A stretch of DNA of 64,000 nt from Romanomermis culicivorax (taxonomy: Eukaryota; Nematoda; Enoplea; Mermithida; Mermithidae): NCBI GenBank assembly GCA_963922205.1, contig CAWUHX010000336.1, forward strand, positions 1-64,000, in the 5' to 3' direction. A program made the translations under genes and the position numbers. The notes under the pieces are model-generated. The model did not search any database and had not been told where the DNA came from. It was given only the letters and a program-made list of their open reading frames with translations. Every line of letters starts with the position of its first letter. Position 1 is the first letter of the stretch. Shown piece by piece: positions 23,801 through 33,530 of this stretch.

Positions 23801-26800
23801 AGTTTTGTGTTTCTTTTGGTAGTTTTTTCTGTTTTCTTGTTTTTTCTTTTTTTCTGTTTTCTTGTTTTCCTTTCATTTTTTCTCTTTTCTTGGTTTTTCT
23901 GATTTTTCTGGTTTTTTTATGTTTTCTTTTTTTCTTCCGTCTTTTTGTTTTTTATAATTTTTTTCCTTCTGTTTTCCTCTGTATTTTTGTTTTTTTTCCG
24001 ATTTTTTACTCTTTTTTTTGGTTTCTCTGTTTTTTTTGTTATTTTTTCCTCTTTTCTCGTTTTTCTCATTATTCTGCTCTATTGTTTTCTTTTTTTTATT
24101 TTCCGCGTTTTATTGTTTTCTTTTGGTTTTTTCTTTCTGCTCGTTTTTTTATTTTTTCTATGCTTGTATTTTTCCTGATGTTTTCTGTTTTCTTCTTTTT
24201 TCTGTTTTGTGCTTTTTTTTGTTTCCTTGTTTTTTCCTGTTTTTTCTGTTTTCTTAATTTTTCAGTTTTTCTGTTTTTTTCTTGTTTGTTTTTTCTTTCT
24301 TTTTTTTGTTGTTGTTTTACATCTATCCTGTTTCGTTGTTTTTTTCTGATTTCTTGTTTTTTTCTGTTTTGTTCTTCTTTTTTTGTTTCTTTGTTTTTTT
24401 CCTGTTTTTTCTGGGTTTTTTCTGTTTTCTTATTTTTTCAGTTTTTCTTTTTTTTGTTGTTTCTTTTTTTCTTTCTGTTTTTTATTGTTGTTTGAGATCT
24501 ATCCTGTTTCGTTGTTTTTTCTGATTTCTTGTTTTTTCTGTTTTGTTCTTCTTTTTTCTGTTTCCTTTATTTTTTCCTGTTTTTCTGAGGTTTTTTTCTG
24601 TTTTCTTATTTTTTTCAGTCTTTTTTTTGTTTCTTTTTTCTTTCTGTTTTTTGTTGTTGTTTGAGATCTATCCTGTTTCGTTGATTTCGTTTTCTGATTT
24701 CTTCTGTTTTATTTTTTTTCTTTTTTTATGTTTTTTTTTCTTTTTTTATGTTTTTTTGCTTTTAGTGATTTTTTTCTGTTTTCTTGTAATTTTCTGATTT
24801 TATCTGTTTTCTTGATTTTTCTTGTTACTTCCCTCTTCTTGTTGTTTGTAATTTTTTCTGTTGTCTTGATTTTTCTTCCTATTTTCTTGTGTTTTTTTAT
24901 CTTTTTCTGTTTTCTTGTATTTTTTGCGTTTTCTTTTTTTTGTTTTATTCTTATTTTTCTTTTTTATTGATCTCTCTTTCTGGTTTGTTGTTTTTTTTCA
25001 ATTTTTGTTTGTTTCTTTGTTTTGTTGTTTTCTTTTTTTGAATAGAGAAAAACTAAAAATGGATGTTTTTTTCGGATAAAAAAACTTAAAAACGAAAATT
25101 TTTCAACATTTTTTCGCAAAAAAACCTAATTTTTTCAAATTTTTGCTCAAAAAAAATTTTTTTTGTTAAAAAAATTCAAATTTTATGCAATTTTTTTTCT
25201 ATAGCTCCAAATGATACAAGACGAATTGACAAAATTGACCATCGCCGAAATGAAAAATCGCGATATAAAAGATTCAATTATTCAAGTAATTGTGTGAAAA
25301 TCAAAAAAAAAATTTTTGGGTCACGTCGGCGTCGAACCCTGGACTTTTTTTTATACTTTTCCGTTTAAATTTCGTAGCAACAATTGGTCGATCAACGAGA
25401 AGGTTTGAAATTGATGATCAACATTTTGATGGAAGAACGGAAAAATCGGGCTAGAGAATTTCGTAAAATTATGGTAAATTTTTTGGGAAAATGACGTCAG
25501 CAAGAAATAAAAAAAAAACAAAAAAACAAAAACAAAAAAACAAAAGTAAAAAAAAAAGAAATTTTAAAAACAGATAAACAAAATATAGATAGAAAATAAA
25601 TAAAAAAATACAATTGAAAAGAAAAACAAAGATTAAAAACAGGTAAAAATTAAAGTAAAAAACTAAAAAAGAATAAAGAAATAAAGAAAAATGAAGAAAA
25701 AAATAAAAAAACAAAATACAATGTCGAAAAAAAGTAAAAACAATAGATAAAATAAAAAACAAAAAAACGAGAGTGAAAAAAATTGAAGTAAAAAAAGCAA
25801 AAGTGAGAAACTAATAAAAAAAAGAAAAAATAGAAACAAAACAAAATAAAAAAGAGAAATTAAAAAGCAAAAGAGAAAAAATAAAAAAAAGTAAAAAGTT
25901 AAGCAAATAGAAAAAATTAAATGAAATAAAACACAAAAGAAAAACTAGAACAACAGAAGAAGATTTAAAATAAAGAAAAAGTAAAAAATATAAAAACAGA
26001 AAAAAAAGAAAAAAGGTAGAAAAACAAAATCAAAAGGAAAAACACAAGAAAAACGAGAAAACAAAAAAAAACAGAAAAAATCATAAAAAAACGAAAAAAA
26101 TCAACAATGAAAAAGAAAAACACAGAAAAAGAAAAATGTAAAAAACTGAAGAAAATTACAAAATGCAAGAAAAACAAAAAAACAGAAAAGAGTAAAAAAA
26201 TAAAAAACGGAAAAGATGTAAAAAAACAGAGAAGCAAAAACTATAAAAATGTAAAAAAGTAGAAAAACCAAAAATAGAAGAAAATCATTAAAAACAAAAA
26301 AATTAACAATAGAAATGAAAAAATAAAAAATGTAAAAAACAAAAGTAAAGAAACAAAATATAAAAACCAAAAATAAAAGAAAAAGTAAAAAACTGAAGAA
26401 AATAAAAAAAACAAAATAAAATATTAAAGAAACATTAAAAAACCAAAAAAAATAGAAAAATAAAGATGCAGAAAAAATATGAAAATACAAAAAACTAAAA
26501 AATGGAAAAACAGAACAAAATTTAAAAAACACAAAAGTAAAAACACTCAGATCAAAAACTAGAATTAGAAGAAGAAAAACTAAAAAACAAAGGTAAACAA
26601 CTGAAAAAAAGAAAAAAAACAAAAAACCTCAGGAAATCATTGAAAACGAAAAAAAGTAAACAAGAAAAAAATTAGAAAAAAACAGAGAAATGGAAAAACC
26701 TAAAGAACAAAAGTAAAAAATAGAATAGAAGAAAAAAGTTAAAAAACAAAAGTGCAAAATTGAAGAAAATAAAAATAAAGATAAAAAATACCAAAAACAG

Positions 26801-29800
26801 AAGAAAATCATAAAAAACGAAAAAAATGGACAATAAAAAAGAAAAACACAGAAAAAGAAAAATGTAAAAAACTGAAGAAAATTAAAAAATGCAAAAAAAC
26901 AGAAAAGAGTAAAAAAAATAAAAAACGGAAAAGATGTAAAAAAACAGAGAAGCAAAAACTATAAAAATATAAAAATGTAAAAAAGTAGAAAAACCAAAAA
27001 TAGAAAAAAATCATTAAAAACGAAAAAATAAACAACAAAAATGAAAACAAATGAAAAATGTAAAAAACAAAACTAAAGAAACAAAATATAAAAACCAAAA
27101 ATAAAAGAAAAAGTAAAAAACTGAAGAAAATAAAAAAATAAAAAACAAAATAAAATATTAGAAAACTAAAAAAGTAGAAAAATAAACATGCAGAAAAATG
27201 TGAAAATACAAAAAACCAAAAAATGGAAAAACAGAAAAAAAAATTTAAAAAACACAAAAGTAAAAACACTCAAGTCGAAAACTAGAATTAAAAGAAGAAA
27301 AACTAAAAAACAAAGGTAAACAACTGAAAAAAAGAAAAAAAAACAAAAAACCTCAGAAAATCCTTGAAAATGAAAAAAAGTAAATAATAAAAAAATTAGA
27401 AAAAAAATAGAGAAAAGGAAAAATCTAAAGAACAAAAGTAAAAAATAAAAATAGAAGAAAAAAGTAAAAAAACAAAAGTGCAAAATTGAAGAAAATAAAA
27501 ATAAAAATAAAAAATACCAAAAACAAAAGAAAATCATAAAAAAACGAAGGAAAAAAGGAAAAAAAACTAGAAAAGTTCAAAAATAAAAGAAAAAAATAAA
27601 CATAAAAAATGTAAAAAGTAGAAAAACCAAAAATCGAAGAAAAATTAAAAAACAAACGTAAAAAACTGATGATAATAAAAAACAAAAACAAAAAATAGAA
27701 GAAAATCATTAAAAACGAAAAAACAAACAATAAAAATGAAAAAATGAAAAATGTAAAAAACAAAACTAAAGAAACAAAATTTAAAAACCAAAAATAAAAG
27801 AAAAAGTAAAAAACTGAAGAAAATAAAAAAAATAAAAAACAAAAAAAAACATTAAAAAACTAAAAAAGTAGAAAAATAAAGATGCAGAAAAAATGTGAAA
27901 AAACAAAAAAGCAAAAAATAGAAAAGCAGAAAAAATTTAAAAAACACAAAAGTAAAAACACTCAAGTCAAAAACTAGAATTAAAAGAAGAAAAACTAAAA
28001 AACAAAGGTAAACAACTGAAAAAAAGAAAAGAAAAACAAAAACCGGAGAAAATCATTGAAAACGAAAAAAAGTAAACAATAAAAAAATTGGAAAAAAACA
28101 GAGAAAAGGAAAAATCTAAAGAACAAAAGTAAAAAATAAAAATAGAAGAAAAAATTAGAAAAAACAAAAGTGCAAAATTGAAGAAAATAAAAATAAAGAT
28201 AAAAAATACCAAAAACAGAAGAAAATCATAAAAAAACAAAAAAAAAATGAACAATAAAGAAGAAAAACACAGAAAAAGAAAAATGTAAAAAACTGAAGAA
28301 AATAAAAAAAACAAAAACAAAAAATAGAAGAAAATCATTAAAAACGAAAAAATAAACAATAAAAATGAAAAAATGAAAAATGTAAAAAAGAAAACTAAAA
28401 AAACAAAATATAAAAACCAAAAATAAAAGAAAAAGTAAAAAACTGAAGAAAATAAAAAAAATAAAAAACAAAATAAAATATTGAAAAACGAGAAAAAACC
28501 AAAAAAGTAGAAAATTAAAGATGCAGAAAAAATAAGAAAATACAAAAAAACCAAAAAATAGAAAAGCAGAAAAAATTTAAAAAACACAAAAGTAAAAACA
28601 CTCAAGTCAAAAACTATAATTAAAAGAAGAAAAACTAAAAAACAAAGGTAAACAACTGAAAAAAAGAAAAAAAAACAAAAAACCTCAGAAAATCATTGAA
28701 AACGAAAAAAAATAAATAATAAAATAATTAGAAAAAAAACAGAGAAAAGGAAAAATCTAAAGAACAAAAGTAAAAAATAAAATAGAAGAAAAAACTAAAA
28801 AAACAAAAGTGCAAAATTGAAGAAAATAAAAATAAAGATAAAAAATACCAAAAACAGAAGAAAATCATAAAAAAACGAAAAAAATGAACAATAAAAAAGA
28901 AAAAAACACAGAAAAAGAAAAATGTAAAAAAACTGAAGAAAATTAAAAAATGCAAGAAAAACAAAAAAAACAGAAAAGAGTAAAAAAATAAAAACCGGAA
29001 AAGATGTAAAAAAACAGAGAAGCAAAAACTATAAAAATATAAAAATGTAAAAAAGTAGAAAAATCAAAAATAAAAGAAAATCATTAAAAACGAAAAAATA
29101 AACAACAAAAATTTTAAAAAATGAAAAATGTAAAAGACAAAACTAAAAAAACAAAAAATAAAAACCAAAAATAAAAGAAAAAGTAAAAAACTGAAGAAAA
29201 TAAAAAAAATAAAAACCAAAATAAAATATTAAAAAACGAGAAAAAACCAAAAAAGTAGAAAAATAAAGATGCAGAAAAAATTTGAAAATACAAAAAACTA
29301 AAAAATGGAAAAACAGAACAAAATTTAAAAAACACAAAAGTAAAAACACTCAGATCAAAAACTAGAATTAGAAGAAGAAAAACTCAAAAACAAAGGTAAA
29401 CAACTGAAAAAAAGAAAAAAAACAAAAAACCGAAGAAAATCATTGAAAACGAAATAAAAAAATTAGAAAAAAAACAGAGAAAAGGAAAAATCTAAAGAAC
29501 AAAAGTAAAAAATAAAAATAGAAGAAAAAAGTGAAAAAACGAAAGTGCAAAATTGAAGAAAATAAAAATAAAAAATACCAAAAACAGAAGAAAATCATAA
29601 AAAAACGAAGGAAAAAAGGAAAAAAACTAGAAAAGTTTAAAAATAAAAGAAAAAAATAAACATAAAAAATGTAAAAAAGTAGAAAAACCAAGAATCGAAG
29701 AAAAACTAAAAAACAAACGTAAAAAACTGATGATAATAAAAAAAACAAAAACAAAAAATAGAAGAAAATCATTAAAAACCAAAAAAAAATAAAAATGAAA

Positions 29801-32800
29801 AAATGAAAAATGTAAAAAACAGAACTAAAGAAACAAAATTTAAAAACCAAAAATAGAAGAAAAAGTAAAAAACTGAAGAAAATAAAAAAAACAAAATAAA
29901 ATATTAAAAAACGAGAAAAAACCAAAAAAGTAGAAAAAAAAGATGCAGAAAAAATATGAAAATACAAAAAACCAAAAAATGGAAAAACAGAAAAAAATTT
30001 AAAAAAAACAAAAGTAAAAATACTCAGGTCAAAAACTAGAATTAAAAGAAGAAAAACACCTCAGAAAATCATTGAAAACGAAAAAAAGTAAACAAGAAAA
30101 AAAATTTAAAAAAAACAGAGAAAAGGAAAAATCTAAAGAACAAAAGTAAAAAATAAAAATAGAAGAAAAAAGTAAAAAACAAAAGTGAAAAATTGAAGAA
30201 AATGAAAATAAAGATAAAAATACCAAAAACAGAAGAAAATCATAAAAAAAACGAAAAAAATGAGCAATAAAGAAGAAAAACACAGAAAAAGAAAAATGTA
30301 AAAAACTGAAGAAAATTAAAAAATGCAAGAAAAAAATAGAAAGGAGTAAAAAAATAAAAAACGGAAAAGATGTAAAAAAAACAGAGAAGCAACAACTATA
30401 AAAATATAAAAATGTAAAAAAAATAGAAATATAAAAAACAAAACAATAAAGTCCTATTTTTTCTACATTATAGGCCGAAATGGAAAAACAACGAATGGAC
30501 GAACAAGCTGATTATTGGTTGGTTCAATATCAACGACTTTTAGATTCTAAACCGGATAGTTTAGGTTTTATGGTAAAAATTTTTTTTTTGAATTTTTTCC
30601 AAATTTTTGGTATTTTTCATTTTTTACTTTTTTAAAAATTTCTTTCTTCTTTTTTCATTGTTTTTCCTTTTTTTGTTTTTTTTTCAATTTCATCCTTCTT
30701 TTTTTTATTTTCTTAAAAATTTTTTGCAAATGGTAAAATTTATTTGTTTTTTTTTGGTTATTTTGATTTTTTTAATTTTTTTCAATTTCTTTCTTCTTTT
30801 TTAATTTTCTTTTGTTTTCTGTTTTTTTTTTATTTTTTCATTTGTTTTTAATTTTTTGTCTACGTTTTTTTGTTATATTTCTTTTTTTCTTTTTTAATTT
30901 TTTTCATTTTTCTTCAAAATCTTTTTTGCATTCTTTTGAAAACACTTGAATTTTTTTCTGATTTCTTGATTTTTTTTAATTTTTCTTCTTTTTTTAATTT
31001 TTTCCAAATATTTAGACTTCTTGGTTTTTTTTTTTTTTTCTAAATTTTTGGTCTTTCTCAGTTTTTACTTTTTTTAAAATTTCTTTCTTCTTTTTTTTGT
31101 TTTTCCTTTTTTTTGTTTTTTTCAATTTCATCCTTCTTTTTTTTATTTTCTTAAAAATTTTTTGCAAATATCCAAATTTTCTATTTTTTCAATTTATCGT
31201 TTTTTAATTTTTTTCCAAATGGTTAAATTTTTTTGTTTTTTTGTTATTTTGGTTTTTTTAATTTTTTTCAATTTCTTTCTTCCTTTTTAATTTTTTTTGT
31301 TTTCTGCTTTTTTTATTTTTTCATTTGTTTTTAATTTTTTGTCTACGTTTTTTTGTTATATTTCTTTTTTTCTTTTTTAATTTTTTTCATTTTTCTTCAA
31401 AATCTTTTTTGCATTCTTTCGAAAACACTTCAATTTTTTTCTGATTTCTTGATTTTTTCGATTTTTTTTTCTTTTTTTAATTTTTTCCAAATATTTAGAT
31501 TTCTTGGTTTTTTTAATATTTTTCAAAATTTTTGGTCTTTGTCAGTTTTTACTTTTCTAAAAATTTCTTCTTTTTTTATGGTTTTTCCTTTTTTTGAATT
31601 TTTTCGGAATATTCAAATTTTTTTTGTGTTTTCAATTTTTTCAATTTTTTTCAATTTCATCCTCCTTTTTTTATTTTCTTAAGAATTTTTTGCAAATATC
31701 CAATTTTTCTGTTTTTTCAATTTATCGTTTTTATTTTTTTCCAAATGGTTAAATTTATTTGTTTTTTTTGGTTATTTTGGTTTTTTTAATTTTTTTTGTT
31801 TTCTGTTTTTTTTTATTTTTTCATTTGTTTTTAATTTTTTGTCTACGTTTTTTTGTTATATTTCTTTTTTTCTTTTCAATTTTTTTCAATTTTCTCCTAA
31901 ATCTTTTTTGCATTCTTTTGAAAACACTTGAATTTTTTTCTGATTTCTTGATTTCTTTTTCAATTTTTCTTCTTTTTCTAATTTTTCCCAAATATTTAAT
32001 TTTTTTTTAAATTTTTTGTTTTTTCCTTTTTTCCAATATCGTTCTATTTTTTAATTTTCTTGTGTTTTTATTTTTTTTGTTCTTTGTTCTATTTTCCAAA
32101 TTCTTATTGCAAAAATTTAAATTTTTGGTTTTCAATTTTTCTAAATTTCTTCTTTCTTTTTTAAATTTTTTTGCAAATATTTAAAAAAAAATTTTCGTTT
32201 TTTTCAGTTTTTTAGATTTCTTTTTTTAAATTCTTTCCAAACATTTAAATTTTTTCAATTTTTTTTTAGTTTATTAAATTTTTTTTCTGTTTTAAATTTT
32301 TCCTTTGAAATATGTAAATTTTTTTTTCAAGGAAAAAACTCTCGATCCGGACGTTAAAAAATTGTTAATCGACGCCAAAGCTACTTTATATTTGCCAATT
32401 TTGGCTCAAAAACGCGTCACCATAAATTTATTGACGGAAAATTTGGACGACGATTCGTTTTTTGAACGAGTAAATTTTTGATTTTTTTTTTGAAAAAATC
32501 TCTCAAAATTGAACTTACATAGACAAAATTAATATTTTTGAATAGATCTCATCGAGATCTATCGATTGGTACCAAATTTGTAAGATTTCGGTGAGAATCT
32601 AACGTTAAATTCACACTTTTTGTTTTTTTGAAACAGGGTGTCTCATAATTGATCAGTTTTTTTGGTATTTTTACCATTTTTTCGACAAAAAATGATCAAA
32701 ATTTAAGCTACAAAAATAAAATATATATTTTTGGATAGATCTCGTCGAGATCTATCGATTGGTACCAAATTTGTATGATTTTGCTTTGAAATTGATGCTA

Positions 32801-33530
32801 AATTAGCCTTTTTTCTATTTTTTGGAACAGGGTGTCTCTAATTTTCTTTTTTTGCAGATTGGAGTTCACGATCAAGTTTTAATTAAAAATCTACGACATT
32901 TGTTGACACATGGATCTGGAATGACGTCAGCAACGCCAGAGAAATCAGCTGCATCAAGTTTACCAACTGTGAAAGCTCATTTTGAAATGGAATGCGTAAT
33001 TTGTATGGAAAGGAAAGTGAGTGAAAAATTGTGTAAATTTTGGATTTTTTGTGAAAAAACTGGAAAAAAATTCAAATTTTCCGGAAAATTTCCTCTAAAA
33101 ATGAAAATTAAATTCTAAAAATTACATTTTTAGAAAGATCTTTTTGCGATTTATCGATTGATACCCATTTCGAACTGATTTGGATCGAAAAAATTTTGAC
33201 ACAAAATTTAGGAAAAATTCAATATTTTGAAAAAATCTCTTCCAAAAATGAAAATTAAGTGATAAAAGTTACATTTTTAGAAACAACTTTTCGAGATCTA
33301 TCGATTGATACCCATTTCGGACTGATTTGAAACAAAAAATTTTCCACTAATCAGCTCCTGATCAGTGCAAATTTCTTGCCCAATTTCAGAGTTCGACAAT
33401 TTTTTTGCCGTGCGGCCACGTTTGTTGTTGCCATTTGTGCGACGAAAATGTTCAAATTTGCCCTCTGTGTCGGAGTCGAATCGATCAAAAAATTGATCTA
33501 TCTTGCGGTCAATTGTACGATTTGGCTTGA
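5645..33530 (+). CDS. LRSAM1: LRSAM1 orthologue, E3 ubiquitin ligase (LRR-coiled coil-SAM-RING), 5' end missing; 14 exons
   Basis: LRSAM1 is a cytosolic RING E3 ligase that in animals ubiquitinates TSG101 and intracellular bacteria. Fourteen exons join with matching phases: 5645-5809, 5902-5949, 9369-9733 (or 9751), 15822-15909, 17519-17612, 17662-17732, 19223-19322, 22193-22355, 25205-25285, 25378-25473, 30474-30572, 32332-32469, 32858-33016 and 33390-33530. The order of landmarks matches the human protein as I recall it: LRR (LPDEIGQLNSLRTLDIS), FLC, long coiled coil, YWLVQYQRLL, SAM segment (YLPILAQKRVTINLL), IGVHDQVL, then a C-terminal C3HC4 RING. The recovered ~600 residues match the length expected from this LRR to the C-terminus. 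The first ~140 residues lie off the contig. No P[ST]AP motif is seen between SAM and RING, where the human protein has two. Alternative: another LRR-RING ligase, but the combined order makes that unlikely. Confidence 0.92.
5902..5949 (+). CDS. LRSAM1: LRSAM1 exon b: end of LRR domain
   Basis: Acceptor ttttttttcag, donor G|gtaaga. Encodes (D)ICAQGTTSILKFLCD(G), equivalent to the CGAGTAAILQFLC stretch of the human protein. It is separated from the preceding exon by a 92-bp intron, one of the few short introns in the gene. Phase 1 on both sides. Confidence 0.9.
5950..9368. repeat. LRSAM1 intron b: reverse-oriented ATGCAAAT array, eight ~250 bp units
   Basis: From 5950 to 6290 the plus strand is A/G-rich 'gaaaaaacag' sequence. 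From 6290 it is an array of 'gaaaaatatgcaaatttgatgg' monomers, the reverse complement of the theme at 1-5.5 kb. Between 7.2 and 9.3 kb a unit with the marker 'gatcgaaaatgaaaatttta' occurs near 7420, 7671, 7923, 8173, 8421, 8651, 8898 and 9142. That is eight copies at about 230-252 bp. Confidence 0.85.
9369..9733 (+). CDS. LRSAM1: LRSAM1 exon c: linker and start of coiled coil
   Basis: Acceptor ttctctag. The frame starts (E)AQVAYVPSSSAIVDLL and passes through an Asn/Ser/Pro-rich linker (SNSNSKNFNSR). It then enters a Lys/Glu-rich coiled coil (YETIKEQKRRELAKLQKDML). Two donors keep phase 0: GAAAAA|gtaaag at 9733 and ATTAAG|gttttt at 9751, differing by six residues (VKKKIK). I prefer the first for its stronger gtaag match. 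Pieces of the 3' end of this exon recur inside the following intron (11641-11725 and 12505-12590). Confidence 0.88.
11641..11725 (+). pseudogene. Duplicated 3' end of LRSAM1 exon c within the intron
   Basis: The stretch tgcgttgaacgaaatggaaa and the following gtaaag donor and intron start repeat the exon-c end at 9711-9770, with a few changes. There is no acceptor and only about 40 bases of exon, so it is a duplicated remnant, not a used exon. It does carry a decoy splice donor. Confidence 0.85.
12505..12590 (+). pseudogene. Second duplicated 3' end of LRSAM1 exon c
   Basis: The sequence aacaaaaacaaaatgcgtcg followed by aacgaaatggaaaaagtaaag again copies the exon-c end and its donor. It is more diverged than the copy at 11641 (gttg to gtcg) and includes a little more upstream exon. 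Same interpretation: a remnant carried by duplication of intron units. Confidence 0.82.
15822..15909 (+). CDS. LRSAM1: LRSAM1 exon d: coiled coil
   Basis: Acceptor tttttcgcag, donor A|gtaata. Encodes QNRNLEAELNRLNEKRELDR and on to ILNELKE. A heptad-like Leu/Glu/Lys/Arg-rich coiled coil, in phase 0 with exon c and phase 1 with exon e. Its codon use and GC content stand out from the T-rich flanks. Confidence 0.88.
15910..17518. repeat. LRSAM1 intron d: T-rich low-complexity, ~165 bp direct duplication
   Basis: T-rich sequence with a 'tttaaattttaattttttcatttttt' theme. A block containing 'gtaaacatttttttagtggt' occurs near 16094 and again near 16258 and is almost identical. Units with 'ttttgtttcaacaatttt' recur at 16.5-17.3 kb. 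Nothing coding seen. Confidence 0.78.
17519..17612 (+). CDS. LRSAM1: LRSAM1 exon e: coiled coil
   Basis: Acceptor tttttcaag, donor AG|gttaat. Encodes (S)DEYSKSLLEKLLAEQEEC and on to FSDEQALYI(R). Phase 1 in, phase 2 out. Followed by an intron of only 49 bp (17613-17661), the shortest in the gene, in contrast to the multi-kilobase introns around it. Confidence 0.88.
17662..17732 (+). CDS. LRSAM1: LRSAM1 exon f: coiled coil (LRKRD segment)
   Basis: Acceptor aaattttag, donor A|gtaagg. Encodes QNEENFLKLKLQDYDNLRKR DIE. The LRKRDI stretch corresponds to SLRRRDV of the human protein, which helps fix the register. Phase 2 in, phase 1 out. Confidence 0.88.
17733..19222. repeat. LRSAM1 intron f: A/G-rich tract switching to T-rich before the exon
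   Basis: Plus strand is 'gaaaaacagaaaaaatcag' sequence with very few T until about 19150. There it switches abruptly to a T/C tract that serves the acceptor of exon g. Open frames on both strands here are composition artefacts. Confidence 0.8.
19223..19322 (+). CDS. LRSAM1: LRSAM1 exon g: coiled coil
   Basis: Acceptor aattttttttag, donor TG|gttggc. Encodes (K)AMQDQIRQICDLDYLQRI and on to RREILRKIIK. AMQDQI aligns with AMQQML of human LRSAM1. The donor is the only one in this stretch that keeps phase 2 with the next exon. It is a weak match, so the exon end is slightly less certain. Confidence 0.85.
19323..22192. repeat. LRSAM1 intron g: pyrimidine tract with inverted A-rich segment
   Basis: From 19.33 to 21.44 kb the plus strand is nearly all T and C (ttttttctttttttcac). 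From 21.44 to 21.95 kb it is A/G-rich and matches the reverse complement of both flanks. From 21.96 to 22.19 kb it returns to T/C. The segment at 21007-21080 pairs with 21847-21930, and 21449-21540 pairs with 21990-22105. Large open frames (up to 470 codons, F/S/L-rich) exist only because the tract lacks A. Confidence 0.82.
22193..22355 (+). CDS. LRSAM1: LRSAM1 exon h: coiled coil
   Basis: Acceptor cttttttcaag, donor CAG|gtgatg. Encodes (C)EKKENENLEEILKVKQQQ, then NDLLKNLSSDEQMQKRALL and MQRKDERMTTIQNQ. Phase 2 in, phase 0 out. A Glu/Lys/Gln-rich helix, as expected for the central coiled coil. The acceptor sits directly at the end of a long pyrimidine tract, so the exact branch point and start rest on phase agreement. 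Confidence 0.88.
22356..25204. repeat. LRSAM1 intron h: AT units with TTTGCAT palindromes, then T-rich 'ctgttttcttg' tract
   Basis: From 22356 to 22870 there are about three ~195 bp units, each with a hairpin-capable 'tttgcataatttttatgcaa' stretch (22424, 22614, 22815). From 22871 to 25040 a T-rich 'tttttctgttttcttgtttt' theme runs on. It contains the motif 'gttgtttgagatctatcctg' near 23676, 24484 and 24650, with a variant near 24310. The same motif reappears downstream of the gene at 35.04, 40.65 and 46.68 kb. Confidence 0.8.
25205..25285 (+). CDS. LRSAM1: LRSAM1 exon i: coiled coil
   Basis: Acceptor tttttctatag, donor CAA|gtaatt. Encodes LQMIQDELTKLTIAEMKNRD IKDSIIQ, comparable to the [20 protein letters not shown] part of the human protein. 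Phase 0 both sides. Followed by a short 92-bp intron. Confidence 0.88.
25378..25473 (+). CDS. LRSAM1: LRSAM1 exon j: coiled coil
   Basis: Acceptor aaatttcgtag, donor ATG|gtaaat. Encodes QQLVDQREGLKLMINILMEE RKNRAREFRKIM. Corresponds to the [20 protein letters not shown] part of the human protein. Phase 0 both sides. Confidence 0.88.
25474..30473. repeat. LRSAM1 intron j: A-rich higher-order array, ~640-745 bp unit, six copies
   Basis: Plus strand is 'gaaaaaataaaaaacaaaag' sequence. The marker 'caaaaactagaattaaaaga' occurs near 26543, 27268, 27958, 28600, 29346 and 30020, so the array has about six large units. Each has internal deletions and duplications. No exon seen over 5 kb. Confidence 0.82.
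30474..30572 (+). CDS. LRSAM1: LRSAM1 exon k: end of coiled coil, YWLVQYQRLL signature
   Basis: Acceptor acattatag, donor ATG|gtaaaa. Encodes AEMEKQRMDEQADYWLVQYQ RLLDSKPDSLGFM. YWLVQYQRLLDSKP is nearly identical to YWLIQYQRLLNQKP of human LRSAM1 and is the best single identifier of the gene. Phase 0 both sides. Confidence 0.92.
30573..32331. repeat. LRSAM1 intron k: T-rich array, ~490 bp unit, three copies
   Basis: The marker 'tttgtctacgtttttttgtt' occurs near 30860, 31340 and 31845. It is followed each time by a block containing 'gcattcttttgaaaacactt'. The strand is T-rich, the opposite of the preceding intron. Confidence 0.8.
32332..32469 (+). CDS. LRSAM1: LRSAM1 exon 12 (unit 1): SAM domain, first part
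   Basis: Acceptor ttttttttcaag, intact donor CGA|gtaaat. Encodes EKTLDPDVKKLLIDAKATLY followed by LPILAQKRVTINLLTENLDD and DSFFER. The YLPIFAHHRLSLDLL segment of the human SAM domain aligns here. This is the only one of three copies with a working GT donor. Two codons differ from the copies at 37.6 and 43.6 kb (Ile/Val and Asp/Ala). Confidence 0.92.
32530..32850. repeat. Two tandem AGATCTCGTCGAGATCT modules in LRSAM1 intron 12
   Basis: Two related ~180 bp modules each hold a palindrome of the AGATCTCGTCGAGATCT type, then tatcgattggtaccaaattt, then an AACAGGGTGTCTC motif (near 32552-32650 and 32735-32840). Weaker versions lie in the next intron at about 33133 and 33285, and at 36.70, 36.88 and 37.03 kb. 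All are copied in units 2 and 3. They look like a dispersed noncoding repeat; I do not recognise the family. Confidence 0.75.
32858..33016 (+). CDS. LRSAM1: LRSAM1 exon 13 (unit 1): SAM end and first RING cysteines
   Basis: Acceptor ctttttttgcag, donor AAA|gtgagt. Encodes IGVHDQVLIKNLRHLL (last SAM helix), then a Ser/Thr/Ala linker (SATPEKSAASSLP), then ECVICMERK with the first Cys pair of the RING. Human LRSAM1 carries PTAP and PSAP TSG101-binding motifs in the linker; none is visible here. Base-for-base identical to the copies at 38127 and 44156. Confidence 0.92.
33390..33530 (+). CDS. LRSAM1: LRSAM1 exon 14 (unit 1): RING finger, stop codon
   Basis: Acceptor ccaatttcag, TGA at 33528-33530. 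Encodes SSTIFLPCGHVCCCHLCDEN, then VQICPLCRSRIDQ and a 12-residue tail ending YDLA. With CVIC of exon 13 this completes a C3HC4 RING (CxxC, CGH, CxxC, CPLC) that recruits an E2 enzyme. The human tail is shorter. The exon is identical at base level to the copies at 38658 and 44687. Confidence 0.93.
   Translation, partial: SSTIFLPCGHVCCCHLCDENVQICPLCRSRIDQKIDLSCGQLYDLA

Noticed and set aside
25319..25345. tRNA B-box-like sequence (minus strand GGTTCGAC) in the 92-bp intron
   Set aside because: The T-arm stem does not pair properly and no A box, anticodon arm or acceptor stem is present; at most a decayed fragment.
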